The notes beneath the pieces are model-generated. The model had not been told where the DNA came from and searched no databases. It was given only the letters and a program-made list of their open reading frames with translations. A program made the translations under genes and the position numbers. From NCBI GenBank assembly GCA_947446925.1, contig CANFHU010000004.1, forward strand, positions 98,815 to 162,814: a DNA stretch of 64,000 nucleotides, in the 5' to 3' direction. Of this stretch, positions 25,619 through 32,890 are shown piece after piece. This DNA comes from Flavobacteriia bacterium. Lineage in GTDB: Bacteria; Bacteroidota; Bacteroidia; Flavobacteriales_D; Crocinitomicaceae. Numbering within the stretch: position 1 is the first letter of the stretch; each line of letters opens with the position of its first letter.

Positions 25619-26320
25619 TTAAGCTACATTATTTAACTTTGAAAGGGGTAATGTATTTTCAATTATTTCATAAATATCACTCATAATTTTATCCATATCA
25701 TTAATCGAATTATTCTCCAAATACTTATTAATTTCTTTCTGTGCTTTTTTTAATTCTCTATCAGTTGCAAGTCTTGTAGTCGTACAATTATCATTTAGAA
25801 CATTGTCTCCGTTTTGGGTGCCAATAGTCCATCTGAACCAAACCATTTTTTCTGACTCATTCCAATGACTAACTGAAACAAAATATCTTTGATTAACTCT
25901 TGTTAATTCCAATATATTAACAAACTTTAATATCAGTTTTTGCATGAAATTTCTTTCTCTACTAAATTCTTTTGTAAAATACACATACCCTCCTTTTTGA
26001 CTTGAATATGTACTTCCTTCTGGGTTATTCTTAATAAATTCCTGGTTTAATTTTTTACAAGCATTTATAAAATCTTCACCCATTTCAGTTTTTCTCCTAC
26101 CAAATTCGTCACTGATAAAACTCAATGAACTATCAAATAATATTTGTTCAATCAAATTATGTTCAATTACACAGTTATGTAACTTCATATCTAAGTTATT
26201 TGCTGCCTCAAGAACATCTAGTATCAAAGTAGCATAGATTCTTTCTTTTGGCGTAAATTTCATTTCTCTTAATAGGCAGATAATGTATCCGTTTCTTTTT
26301 TGGTTTGCTTTAGTTCTCAT
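25619..26320 (-). CDS. Hypothetical protein, 233 residues
   Basis: No family is recognised. The protein starts MRTKANQKRNGYIICLLREM and has a mixed helical/strand look, with YVYFTKEFSRERNFM near 120 and RYFVSVSHWNESEKMVWFRWTIGTQ near 155. There is no membrane segment and no Cys cluster. The gene carries copy C of the shared operator 90 bases upstream of its start and is followed by a 230-base gap containing the leader of the next gene. It belongs to the same regulon-like group inside the distal element. Confidence 0.65.
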   Translation of the reverse strand: MRTKANQKRNGYIICLLREMKFTPKERIYATLILDVLEAANNLDMKLHNCVIEHNLIEQILFDSSLSFISDEFGRRKTEMGEDFINACKKLNQEFIKNNPEGSTYSSQKGGYVYFTKEFSRERNFMQKLILKFVNILELTRVNQRYFVSVSHWNESEKMVWFRWTIGTQNGDNVLNDNCTTTRLATDRELKKAQKEINKYLENNSINDMDKIMSDIYEIIENTLPLSKLNNVA

Positions 26321-26625
26321 AATTTTTAATATTAAAGTTTAGTCAATTGTATTCCATTCAACAGAGTTGTCCATTTTTTTGGAAGTAATAATTTTTGTTT
26401 GATTTGTTGCTTATTCGGTTGAATAAGACGAATAAGATTTCATTTAACTTTCTCTCGAAAAGTTATAATGTTTTGTTTCATATAGAAACTAAGTTGTATT
26501 TTTTTCTTTCATTGTATCATAGTTTTTAAATTAAACATTTTCAGTATAGATTATTTCTAATTGAAATATTGTTTGCTGTTTGTATGATACAAATGTATAT
26601 TGGGTCAAATTGGGGGTTGACCCTT
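26321..26625. other. Intergenic region with operator C
   Basis: No gene. It contains the shared palindrome (26410-26427), an additional half site GAATAAG (26430-26436), and near 26605 a G-rich stretch just downstream of the 332-residue gene. Confidence 0.5.
26410..26427. promoter_or_regulatory. Shared palindromic operator, copy C
   Basis: CTTATTC-GGTT-GAATAAG, a perfect 7+7 dyad, 90 bases upstream of the start at 26320, followed by an extra half site GAATAAG at 26430-26436. Confidence 0.7.
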
Positions 26626-27624
26626 TTATTTACTTTTTAGCATAACCGATTGACTTACAAGGTATTCATTCAGAGTGTTTATATCTTTGTCACTAATTTC
26701 CTTGTATGTTCTATTATGTAACTGTTTAGCATTGTCTGGATTAATCCCCATAATTAGAGCTAAAATCTTGTATTTTGACATTTGTTTATCAGTATCCAAT
26801 TTAGAAATGATATCTTCAAATCCAAGTCGTTTAAATAATTCGAATCGCTGTTGAACATTTAACTTAGGTAGTCCACTTAACTGCAAATCTTCTTCTTTGA
26901 ATTCTTCTAGTTGAATCAATTTGATTTTTAAATTGTCACCAACAGCATATGTCTCATCTAAATGACCTAATTTCTTAAGTTCATTTCGAAGAAATTGTAT
27001 TTTCTTCATTTTTTCTAATTGAAACAATTGTGATGTTTCTCTTGATAAAAATTTTCGATAATTAACTAATGCTAAATAATCATTACTTTGTTCATTTAAA
27101 TGGGAAAGATTAGTATCTAAATCATTATCAGATAAAAAATATTCTATTTCGTTTTTGATAAAATCCAATTCATTTGAAAATGAATTGGATTCAAGAAAGT
27201 AAGTTTTAATATTTTTAAATGAATTGATATAGACTTCAGTAGGACAGTCCTTCCAAAAATATTTTTCTCGTTTACTAAAATCAAAAATTAATAATATCAT
27301 ATCATTAATTTCCTCTTTTATTTTCGTGTAATTAGCTAGGTATTTTTTATATTTTTCTGATTCTTTATTTAGATTTTCGACAGAATCCAAACCAGTAAAA
27401 TCTTTAGATGCTTGCGTTATTACTGTTGAAATTTTATCTGCTATTATTACTGTACTCAAAAGTACTTGAAAGAAATCAAAATATAAATCATCTTTAGCTT
27501 TGGAACTACCATCTATTGGATTTAAATCTGAAGTATATTTATAACTTTTTCCCGTGAGATTTGAAAAAAAATCTAATTCATTTTGTTCAAAGTATTTATC
27601 TAACTCATTATTGATATCATCCAT
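26626..27624 (-). CDS. Helical protein with a Bacteroidota mobile-element C-terminal motif, 332 residues
   Basis: A mostly helical, acidic protein (coiled-coil-like, for example KYLANYTKIKEEINDMILL). The C-terminal stretch QQRFELFKRLGFEDIISKL...KYKILALIMGINPDNAKQL resembles a C-terminal motif I associate with uncharacterised proteins of Bacteroidota mobile elements, sometimes beside RteC-like regulators. That comparison is from memory and not a firm assignment. It lies 30 bases downstream of the serine recombinase gene, in the same direction, so cotranscription is likely. Confidence 0.6.
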   Translation of the reverse strand: MDDINNELDKYFEQNELDFFSNLTGKSYKYTSDLNPIDGSSKAKDDLYFDFFQVLLSTVIIADKISTVITQASKDFTGLDSVENLNKESEKYKKYLANYTKIKEEINDMILLIFDFSKREKYFWKDCPTEVYINSFKNIKTYFLESNSFSNELDFIKNEIEYFLSDNDLDTNLSHLNEQSNDYLALVNYRKFLSRETSQLFQLEKMKKIQFLRNELKKLGHLDETYAVGDNLKIKLIQLEEFKEEDLQLSGLPKLNVQQRFELFKRLGFEDIISKLDTDKQMSKYKILALIMGINPDNAKQLHNRTYKEISDKDINTLNEYLVSQSVMLKSK

Positions 27625-27654
27625 GATTTTTTAAGATAAAAATAATATAAATTA

Positions 27655-28326
27655 TCAATTAGTTAGATTTCTTTTATACAACCTACTAACACTCGTAGAA
27701 TTATGTCGTTTCCCATTTGCAGTTCCAAAATTCAATTCATTCAATTTCAAAGCGATTTTATCATACGAGAATCCTTTTTCTCTATATTCTACTATAAGAG
27801 CTGTTGATTGAATATTGGAATGGTTGTTTCTAGCTTTTTGTCTTATTGATTCTAAACCTTTTAGCTTTCCTTCATTTGTTAGGTTTTGAGGAGAACCCAA
27901 CTTAAATCCTTGTTTCTTTTTTTCAGCCAAAGCATTCCTAGTTCTTTCTGAAATTAATTTTGCTTCCATCTCTGCTAGGGCTGCGTATAGGTGGATTGTG
28001 AAATTTGTTGCTTGAGGAAGGTCACAAGCTACAAACTCAACTCCAGTTTCCATAAGTGAACTTACAAAAAACACGTTTCTGGCCAAACGGTCAATTTTGG
28101 CAATTACTAGAATTGCTCCATTTTGTTTTGCAAATTCAATTGCTTTGAAAATTTCTGTTCGTTTTCTTTTTGATGTTCCAGTTTCGATTTCAGTAAATGA
28201 ATTGATAAGTTCACCATTATTTGTATTGATGAAATTATTCACCATAAATTTTTGAGATTCCAAGCCTAAACCAGATTTTCCTTGTTCAGCTGTACTCACT
28301 CTATAATATCCAACGTATTTCTTCAT
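27655..28326 (-). CDS. Serine recombinase (resolvase/invertase family)
   Basis: Starting at the ATG at 28326 gives 223 residues, opening MKKYVGYYRVSTAEQGKSG; the serine in RVST is the catalytic nucleophile. Downstream motifs are IAKIDRLARNVFFVSSLM (near 68-85, the conserved R pair), FVACDLPQATNFTIHLYAALAEMEAKLISERT (near 95-125) and a C-terminal HTH_7-like region (GFSYDKIALKLNELNFGTANGK). An upstream in-frame extension of 32 codons lacks any recombinase sequence, so the inner start is preferred. This is the small resolvase/invertase size class. It could resolve element multimers or invert a segment; no matching inverted res-type site is proven. Confidence 0.9.
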   Translation of the reverse strand: MKKYVGYYRVSTAEQGKSGLGLESQKFMVNNFINTNNGELINSFTEIETGTSKRKRTEIFKAIEFAKQNGAILVIAKIDRLARNVFFVSSLMETGVEFVACDLPQATNFTIHLYAALAEMEAKLISERTRNALAEKKKQGFKLGSPQNLTNEGKLKGLESIRQKARNNHSNIQSTALIVEYREKGFSYDKIALKLNELNFGTANGKRHNSTSVSRLYKRNLTN

Positions 28327-28491
28327 AATTTCTATTTTTTCGAGTTTCACAGCAAACGTTAAACATCCGTTTTGAGTTCGCCGTATAGACACGAGTTTAG
28401 GCGTATTACATGAACCACGCAAATTTCTAAGAGTTTATTTTCACTGAAGTTATTAACGTTCATAAGTAAAGTTGAAAACGTATAAAAACAA

Positions 28492-28523
28492 AAAAGTTCT
28501 ATCCAATTAAGAATAGAACTTTT
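28492..28523. terminator. Bidirectional terminator
   Basis: AAAAGTTCTAT (28492-28502) pairs perfectly with ATAGAACTTTT (28513-28523) around a 10-base loop. On the minus strand it is followed by a T-rich tail, ending the 59-residue gene. Confidence 0.85.
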
Positions 28524-28548
28524 GATAATCTCAATGAAATAAATGAAT

Positions 28549-28728
28549 CTACACAAACTCCGCAATCAATTTAAGTTGCCGATTGATATATTCAATATCA
28601 GCAATAAAAGACCATTTGGGATTTTCTGTAAAATCCCGTTTGTGTTGTTCCAACTTCTTTTTTAATTCCTTCAAACTACTCTGTAATTCTTGGAATAGTT
28701 CTTTATATCTTTTTTCTGCTTGGCTCAT
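28549..28728 (-). CDS. Small helical protein, 59 residues
   Basis: ATG at 28728 opens a 59-codon frame with coherent protein character: MSQAEKRYKELFQELQSSLK, a lysine-rich helix, NPKWSFIADIEYIN and a hydrophobic end. It starts 10 bases after the stop of the 104-residue gene and is followed by a strong terminator, so the two form an operon. No family is recognised. Confidence 0.68.
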   Translation of the reverse strand: MSQAEKRYKELFQELQSSLKELKKKLEQHKRDFTENPKWSFIADIEYINRQLKLIAEFV

Positions 28729-28738
28729 GATTTATTAT

Positions 28739-29053
28739 TTATTCACCTTTTTCAACCCAATCAATAACTGGAACCAACATGTCACAATAAGCTCCTTCAA
28801 ATGTTTTAACGATTACTTTTCTTCTATTCATGAAAGTGATTGTGTAATCATCTACCCATCTTAATTTAATCGTTACGAATCCTTTGAATTTTAACCCATT
28901 TACATAGAAGGATATTCCTCCTTGAAATTCATTTGATTCTGGTACAGTTAGAAATCTAGATGCTCCCCACGCCATCAATGCAGAACGGTCAGCATATTTT
29001 ATTTGTTCGATAATTGTGTTTGCGATTTCTTTTGTTCTAGTAATAGTTTCCAT
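28739..29053 (-). CDS. Hypothetical protein, 104 residues
   Basis: A compact protein starting METITRTKEIANTIIEQIKY, with GASRFLTVPES and NGLKFKGFVTIKLRWVDDY segments. Such short proteins (strand-rich core, no catalytic motif I can name) occur on plasmids and phages of Bacteroidota, but I do not recognise a named family. Two perfect palindromes lie directly upstream of the start (29061-29080 and 29085-29109), so its expression is probably regulated. Operon with the 59-residue gene. Confidence 0.7.
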   Translation of the reverse strand: METITRTKEIANTIIEQIKYADRSALMAWGASRFLTVPESNEFQGGISFYVNGLKFKGFVTIKLRWVDDYTITFMNRRKVIVKTFEGAYCDMLVPVIDWVEKGE

Positions 29054-29060
29054 AATTGTT

Positions 29061-29109
29061 TCGTGTTATTTCTAACACGAGTATAGGTGTTCCGTTTGGA
29101 TAAACACCT
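29061..29109. promoter_or_regulatory. Two adjacent perfect palindromes upstream of the 104-residue gene
   Basis: TCGTGTT-ATTTCT-AACACGA (29061-29080) is followed four bases later by AGGTGTT (29085-29091) and AACACCT (29103-29109), an 11-base-spaced dyad. They lie 8 to 56 bases upstream of the gene start, suitable for an operator or a leader hairpin. Confidence 0.6.
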
Positions 29110-29238
29110 GGACTTCAGTAAAATAAATTAAAAAAGTTTTAAACGTAATCACCTCATCCTAGGGAGAGTATAAATTATTTAAAATATCTCCACCACAAAT
29201 TTGAGGCGTTTTGAAATTTCCATAATACTTATTAATAA

Positions 29239-30261
29239 ATGATAACTATTATGGAAAATGAAACAAATAAAAATAAAATTAAAAATGAAGGGCTTACAGT
29301 TCTAAGCCTTTTCGATGGAATAAGTTGCTGCTTACTGGCATTAGAAAAGAATAATATAAAGTTAAAAGATTACTATTCTAGTGAGATTGATAAACATGCT
29401 CTCATGATTCAGAAAACAAATTTGAGTGCTGATACTAGATTTCATCAAATAGGGGATGTAAGGGACATTAAAGGTGTTGATTATGCTAATATAGACCTCA
29501 TCTGTGCTGGAAGCCCTTGTACACAATTATCAGCAATCAATAGTAAAGATAGAAGTGGATTAGATGGTGAGGAATCATCATTGTTCTATGAATTCATTCG
29601 TATTATAAAAGAAATACGTGCTGCCAGAACAACAAATAAACCACTTCAAGTTTTGTTGGAAAATGTCTGGTCCATGAAGAAATCAGAAAAAGAAAAAATT
29701 ACAAAAGCATTGAGTGTAGCAATGGAAGTCGATATTGAACCAATCTTTATTGATTCTGCTATTGTTGCACCAGCTCACAGAAGAAGATTATATTGGACCA
29801 ATATACCATATACACCAATCAAACCAATTGATATTAAGTTCAAAGATGTAATTAAAAACGGATGGGTAGGTAAAGAAAAGGCTAATGTTGTTTTATCTGG
29901 ACAGTTAACGTTAACATCTGGATTGGAACGATACTTTAAAATGAATGTTGGGAATGTTATTTATCTGGATGATGAATTTGGAGCACAAGGTGAGCTTACA
30001 CAACTAATGCAATATTCAATGCTTTTGAAAAACTCTGGATATAATTGGAAAGAACATCGAGGTAATAATGATGAATATGCGTTTAATAATGATTGTTATA
30101 GAGTTCCATCAGTTGCTGAATGTGAAGCTTTGATGACGATTCCAGAAGGTTGGGTATCTAATGTGTTAAACGTTAGTAAAACAGCTAAATACAAAGCAAT
30201 AGGATTGAGTATGACTGTTGATGTTATTGCTCATTTGCTAAGTCCTTTGAAGGCAGCATAG
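29239..30261 (+). CDS. DNA cytosine-C5 methyltransferase (orphan)
   Basis: 340 residues with the C5-methylase series: motif I VLSLFDGISC near 21-30, motif IV CAGSPCTQLS with the PC catalytic Cys near 95, motif VI LLENVWSM near 142, motif VIII PAHRRRLYWTNIP near 180, and a C-terminal motif near 305 (RVPSVAECEALMTIPEG) leading into the motif X region. The variable region is short, near 200-290, so the target cannot be predicted. The internal ATG at 29251 (MENETNK) is an alternative start. No matching restriction endonuclease gene is adjacent, so it is probably an orphan. It runs opposite to the neighbours on the left and is followed by a terminator-like hairpin. Confidence 0.88.
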   Translation: MITIMENETNKNKIKNEGLTVLSLFDGISCCLLALEKNNIKLKDYYSSEIDKHALMIQKTNLSADTRFHQIGDVRDIKGVDYANIDLICAGSPCTQLSAINSKDRSGLDGEESSLFYEFIRIIKEIRAARTTNKPLQVLLENVWSMKKSEKEKITKALSVAMEVDIEPIFIDSAIVAPAHRRRLYWTNIPYTPIKPIDIKFKDVIKNGWVGKEKANVVLSGQLTLTSGLERYFKMNVGNVIYLDDEFGAQGELTQLMQYSMLLKNSGYNWKEHRGNNDEYAFNNDCYRVPSVAECEALMTIPEGWVSNVLNVSKTAKYKAIGLSMTVDVIAHLLSPLKAA

Positions 30262-30300
30262 TGTTCTAATCAAAATACAATGGTTTTAAATTCAATAATT

Positions 30301-30322
30301 GGCACTCATTTGTAGTGCCTTT
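30301..30322 (+). terminator. Hairpin after the methyltransferase
   Basis: GGCACT (30301-30306) pairs with AGTGCC (30314-30319), followed by TTT. Modest strength; 40 bases after the stop codon. Confidence 0.55.
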
Positions 30323-30334
30323 ATTGTTATTTAC

Positions 30335-30382
30335 CTTGCCAATTAACCTTTCTTTATTAATAATATATCAATTATTGGCAAG
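30335..30382. repeat. Wide dyad CTTGCCAAT-N30-ATTGGCAAG, copy 2
   Basis: Arms 30335-30343 and 30374-30382 are identical to copy 1, with the same 30-base spacer length. It lies between the methyltransferase gene and umuD, about 155 bases ahead of the umuD start. Confidence 0.7.
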
Positions 30383-30537
30383 TATCATTTTTGAATATTT
30401 ACCCTTATTTTATATATGTTTCAGCGATTTTTTATACGATTTTTGTGAGCAATTTTTTTACTCTTGATTTGATTTATAAATAATCATTATTTTGATTATA
30501 ATTTAATCTTTCATAGATTTGTTGAAATTGAAATTCT

Positions 30538-30987
30538 ATGTGTGCTCTACAATTACAATCAACTTCATCTCTAGATATTTACTCAGCACTATCTGAATCT
30601 ATATTAGAATTACCAGTTATTTCTTCTGGAATCAGTGCTGGTTTTCCAAGTCCAGCAATGGATTTTATCGACTTATCAATCGATATGAATAAACACCTCA
30701 TCAAACATCCTTCAGCAACATTTTATGGAAGAGTTAAAGGTGTGTCCATGAAAGATGCTGGTATTGGTGATGGTGATTTACTGGTTATAGATAAAAGCAT
30801 CCAACCTACCAATGACAAGATTGCTGTGTGCTATATAGATGGCGATTTTACAGTGAAACGAATCAAGATTGAAAACGAATGTATTTGGCTAATTCCAGAA
30901 AATGAAACTTATAAACCAATCAAAGTAACTAGTGATAATGATTTTATAATCTGGGGTATAGTAACACATGTAATCAAAGCTTTTTGA
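30538..30987 (+). CDS. umuD: UmuD-like S24 peptidase, SOS mutagenesis regulator
   Basis: 149 residues. The autocleavage region reads ISAGFPSPAMDF near 36-47 (Ala-Gly site), the catalytic Ser is in KGVSMKDAGI near 75, and the general-base Lys in DFTVKRIK near 113. UmuD is cleaved upon RecA-ssDNA contact to UmuD' and then joins UmuC to form translesion polymerase V. The gene lies one base ahead of umuC, so the two are cotranslated. The frame opens with ATG; the first 10 residues are less conserved than the rest, so a slightly later start cannot be excluded. Confidence 0.9.
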   Translation: MCALQLQSTSSLDIYSALSESILELPVISSGISAGFPSPAMDFIDLSIDMNKHLIKHPSATFYGRVKGVSMKDAGIGDGDLLVIDKSIQPTNDKIAVCYIDGDFTVKRIKIENECIWLIPENETYKPIKVTSDNDFIIWGIVTHVIKAF

Positions 30988-30988
30988 T

Positions 30989-32248
30989 ATGTTCGCACTA
31001 GTTGATTGTAATAACTTCTATGCTTCTTGTGAACGATTATTTCAGCCTAATTTAATTGGTAAGCCTATTGTTGTTTTATCTAACAATGATGGTGCAGTAA
31101 TTGCACGAAGTAACGAAGCCAAAGCATTAGGAATTCCAATGGGTGCTGTCGCTTATCAATATGAAAAATTCTTTATTGAGAATGGTGTTAGTGTATTCTC
31201 TGCCAATTTTGCACTGTATGGCGATATGAGTAATCGTGTAATGACTATACTTCAAGAATACACACCAGAACTAGAAATATACAGTATTGATGAAGCCTTT
31301 TTAAAGTTGGTAGGGTTTGAGTATTTCGATTTGAACCAATATGGTTATGATATTCAAAAGCATGTTAGAACTTGGTCTGGCATTCCAGTATGTATAGGAA
31401 TAGCACCAACCAAAGCACTTGCAAAAGTTGCTAATAGAATAGCCAAAAAGTATCCAGAACGCACAAATAATTCTTATGTGATAGATACTGATGAAAAACG
31501 AATTAAAGCCCTTAAATGGCTTAAAATTGAAGACGTTTGGGGAATAGGTAGAAAGCATTCAATCCGATTAAAAGAAGTTGGTGTTTTTACAGCCTTTGAT
31601 TTCACACAAATCAATGATGCATGGGTCAGACGTAATCTTTCGGTTGTTGGATTGCGATTGAAGCATGACCTTCAAGGAATACCGACTCTGGATTTAGAAG
31701 ATATTAAACCAAGAAAGAATATTGCTACCACACGTTCATTTGAAAGAAATTTAACTGAATACAATGACATTAAAGAACGAATCACAACATTTGCGGTAAG
31801 TTGCTCTGAAAAATTAAGAAGGCAAAATTCTTGCTGCACAAGTGTTATGGTATTTATCAGAACAAATAGCCATAGAGCTGAGTTGGAACAATACAATAAT
31901 AGTGTTGTAGTTAAGTTCCCTTTTCCTACTAATTCAAGTATAGAGATAGCAAAGTTTGCGTGTGATGGGTTAAATCGAATATTTAGAAAAGGTTATCAAT
32001 ACAAAAAAGCTGGAGTTATTATTATGGATTTTAAACCTCAAGATGAGGTGCAATTAAATCTATTTGAGAATAGCAATCCAAAGCATTTTCCTTTGATGAA
32101 AGTGATTGATAGAATCAATACTTCGTTTGGTCAACAAAAGATTAAACTGGCCAGTCAAGACCAGAAAAGAGTATGGAAAATGAAGCAAGAAAGATTATCA
32201 CCAAGGTACACAACTAGATTGAGTGATTTGATTGTTGTAAAATGTTAA
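30989..32248 (+). CDS. umuC: UmuC-like Y-family DNA polymerase (Pol V catalytic subunit)
   Basis: 419 residues. Starts MFALVDCNNFYASCERLF with the metal-binding Asp near 6 and the steric-gate pair FY near 10-11; SNNDGAVIARSNEAKALG near 32; EIYSIDEAFLKL near 97 (catalytic DE). The thumb and little-finger parts follow (GIGRKHSIRLKEVGV near 185, and DIKPRKNIATTRSFERNL, the typical Y-family linker near 240). This enzyme copies past lesions with low fidelity. Its position on a mobile element is common for Bacteroidota islands and phages. Operon with umuD. Confidence 0.94.
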   Translation: MFALVDCNNFYASCERLFQPNLIGKPIVVLSNNDGAVIARSNEAKALGIPMGAVAYQYEKFFIENGVSVFSANFALYGDMSNRVMTILQEYTPELEIYSIDEAFLKLVGFEYFDLNQYGYDIQKHVRTWSGIPVCIGIAPTKALAKVANRIAKKYPERTNNSYVIDTDEKRIKALKWLKIEDVWGIGRKHSIRLKEVGVFTAFDFTQINDAWVRRNLSVVGLRLKHDLQGIPTLDLEDIKPRKNIATTRSFERNLTEYNDIKERITTFAVSCSEKLRRQNSCCTSVMVFIRTNSHRAELEQYNNSVVVKFPFPTNSSIEIAKFACDGLNRIFRKGYQYKKAGVIIMDFKPQDEVQLNLFENSNPKHFPLMKVIDRINTSFGQQKIKLASQDQKRVWKMKQERLSPRYTTRLSDLIVVKC

Positions 32249-32258
32249 GCAATTTACC

Positions 32259-32307
32259 CTTGCCATTCTTCCATTCTATATTTATATAATACACCAATTT
32301 TGGCAAA
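32259..32307. repeat. Wide dyad, imperfect copy 3
   Basis: CTTGCCATT (32259-32267) and TTTGGCAAA (32299-32307) enclose 31 bases, close to copies 1 and 2 in arms and spacer. It lies between the convergent ends of umuC and the one-TM protein gene. Confidence 0.5.
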
Positions 32308-32312
32308 ATGAT

Positions 32313-32861
32313 TTATTTTGTTAAATGATTTATTTTGATGGTTTTGAATTCTTTATTGAGATTTTTAATCTCTTTTTTAAATTTTGAGATGCTATCTGCA
32401 TATATATTGTTAAGTCTATTCATTTCAATTTTTTCAATGTCAAATTTTGCAAGCCCATTATCATGTCCAAGCTTATATGAAGCACTCATTAGAATAACTA
32501 TGACAGTCCAAAAAAGTGGATTTTTAATCAAACTTAAGATTTGATTTTCTTGATGTTTTTTGTTAGGATTTAATGATAGACATGAATTAATCGCACCCTT
32601 AAGTTTATTGAATTCAGTTTCAAATTCACTTTGATAATATCCACTAAATTTAATTTTCTGTACACTATTTAGCATTTTATAAGGACCACTACTTTCGTCA
32701 AAATTTGAAGAAATATAATCCTCTACTTTCGATACCCAAGCTAAAAACTCTGGTGTAGCTTTACTGTAGTGTTGGTTTGAATTGTATTTCTTGTTGTTTT
32801 CAAAACTGAATTTATTTCCTTCTTCAATAAGTTCGTTTATAAATGTTTTATTTTTTTTCAT
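32313..32861 (-). CDS. One-TM protein downstream of the DUF262/DUF1524 gene
   Basis: With the ATG at 32861 the product has 182 residues: soluble N-terminal part with several aromatic and charged helices, one membrane segment near 112-130 (PLFWTVIVILMSASYKLG), and a charged C-terminal tail. This start is preferred because AGGGGG lies 10 bases upstream of it; an earlier ATG (32888) two bases after the upstream stop is possible. No family is recognised. It follows the DUF262/DUF1524 gene closely and in the same direction, so it is a candidate partner, for example a membrane-acting component. No further evidence supports that role. Confidence 0.7.
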   Translation of the reverse strand: MKKNKTFINELIEEGNKFSFENNKKYNSNQHYSKATPEFLAWVSKVEDYISSNFDESSGPYKMLNSVQKIKFSGYYQSEFETEFNKLKGAINSCLSLNPNKKHQENQILSLIKNPLFWTVIVILMSASYKLGHDNGLAKFDIEKIEMNRLNNIYADSISKFKKEIKNLNKEFKTIKINHLTK

Positions 32862-32890
32862 ATTAAGTATCCCCCTATTAACTGTCAATC

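Noticed and set aside
28377..29095. ACACGAGTTTAGGCGT at 28388 resembling ACACGAGTATAGGTGT at 29075 as resolvase sites
   Set aside because: The similarity is short, the copies lack the three-subsite structure of res sites, and one overlaps the palindromes before another gene.
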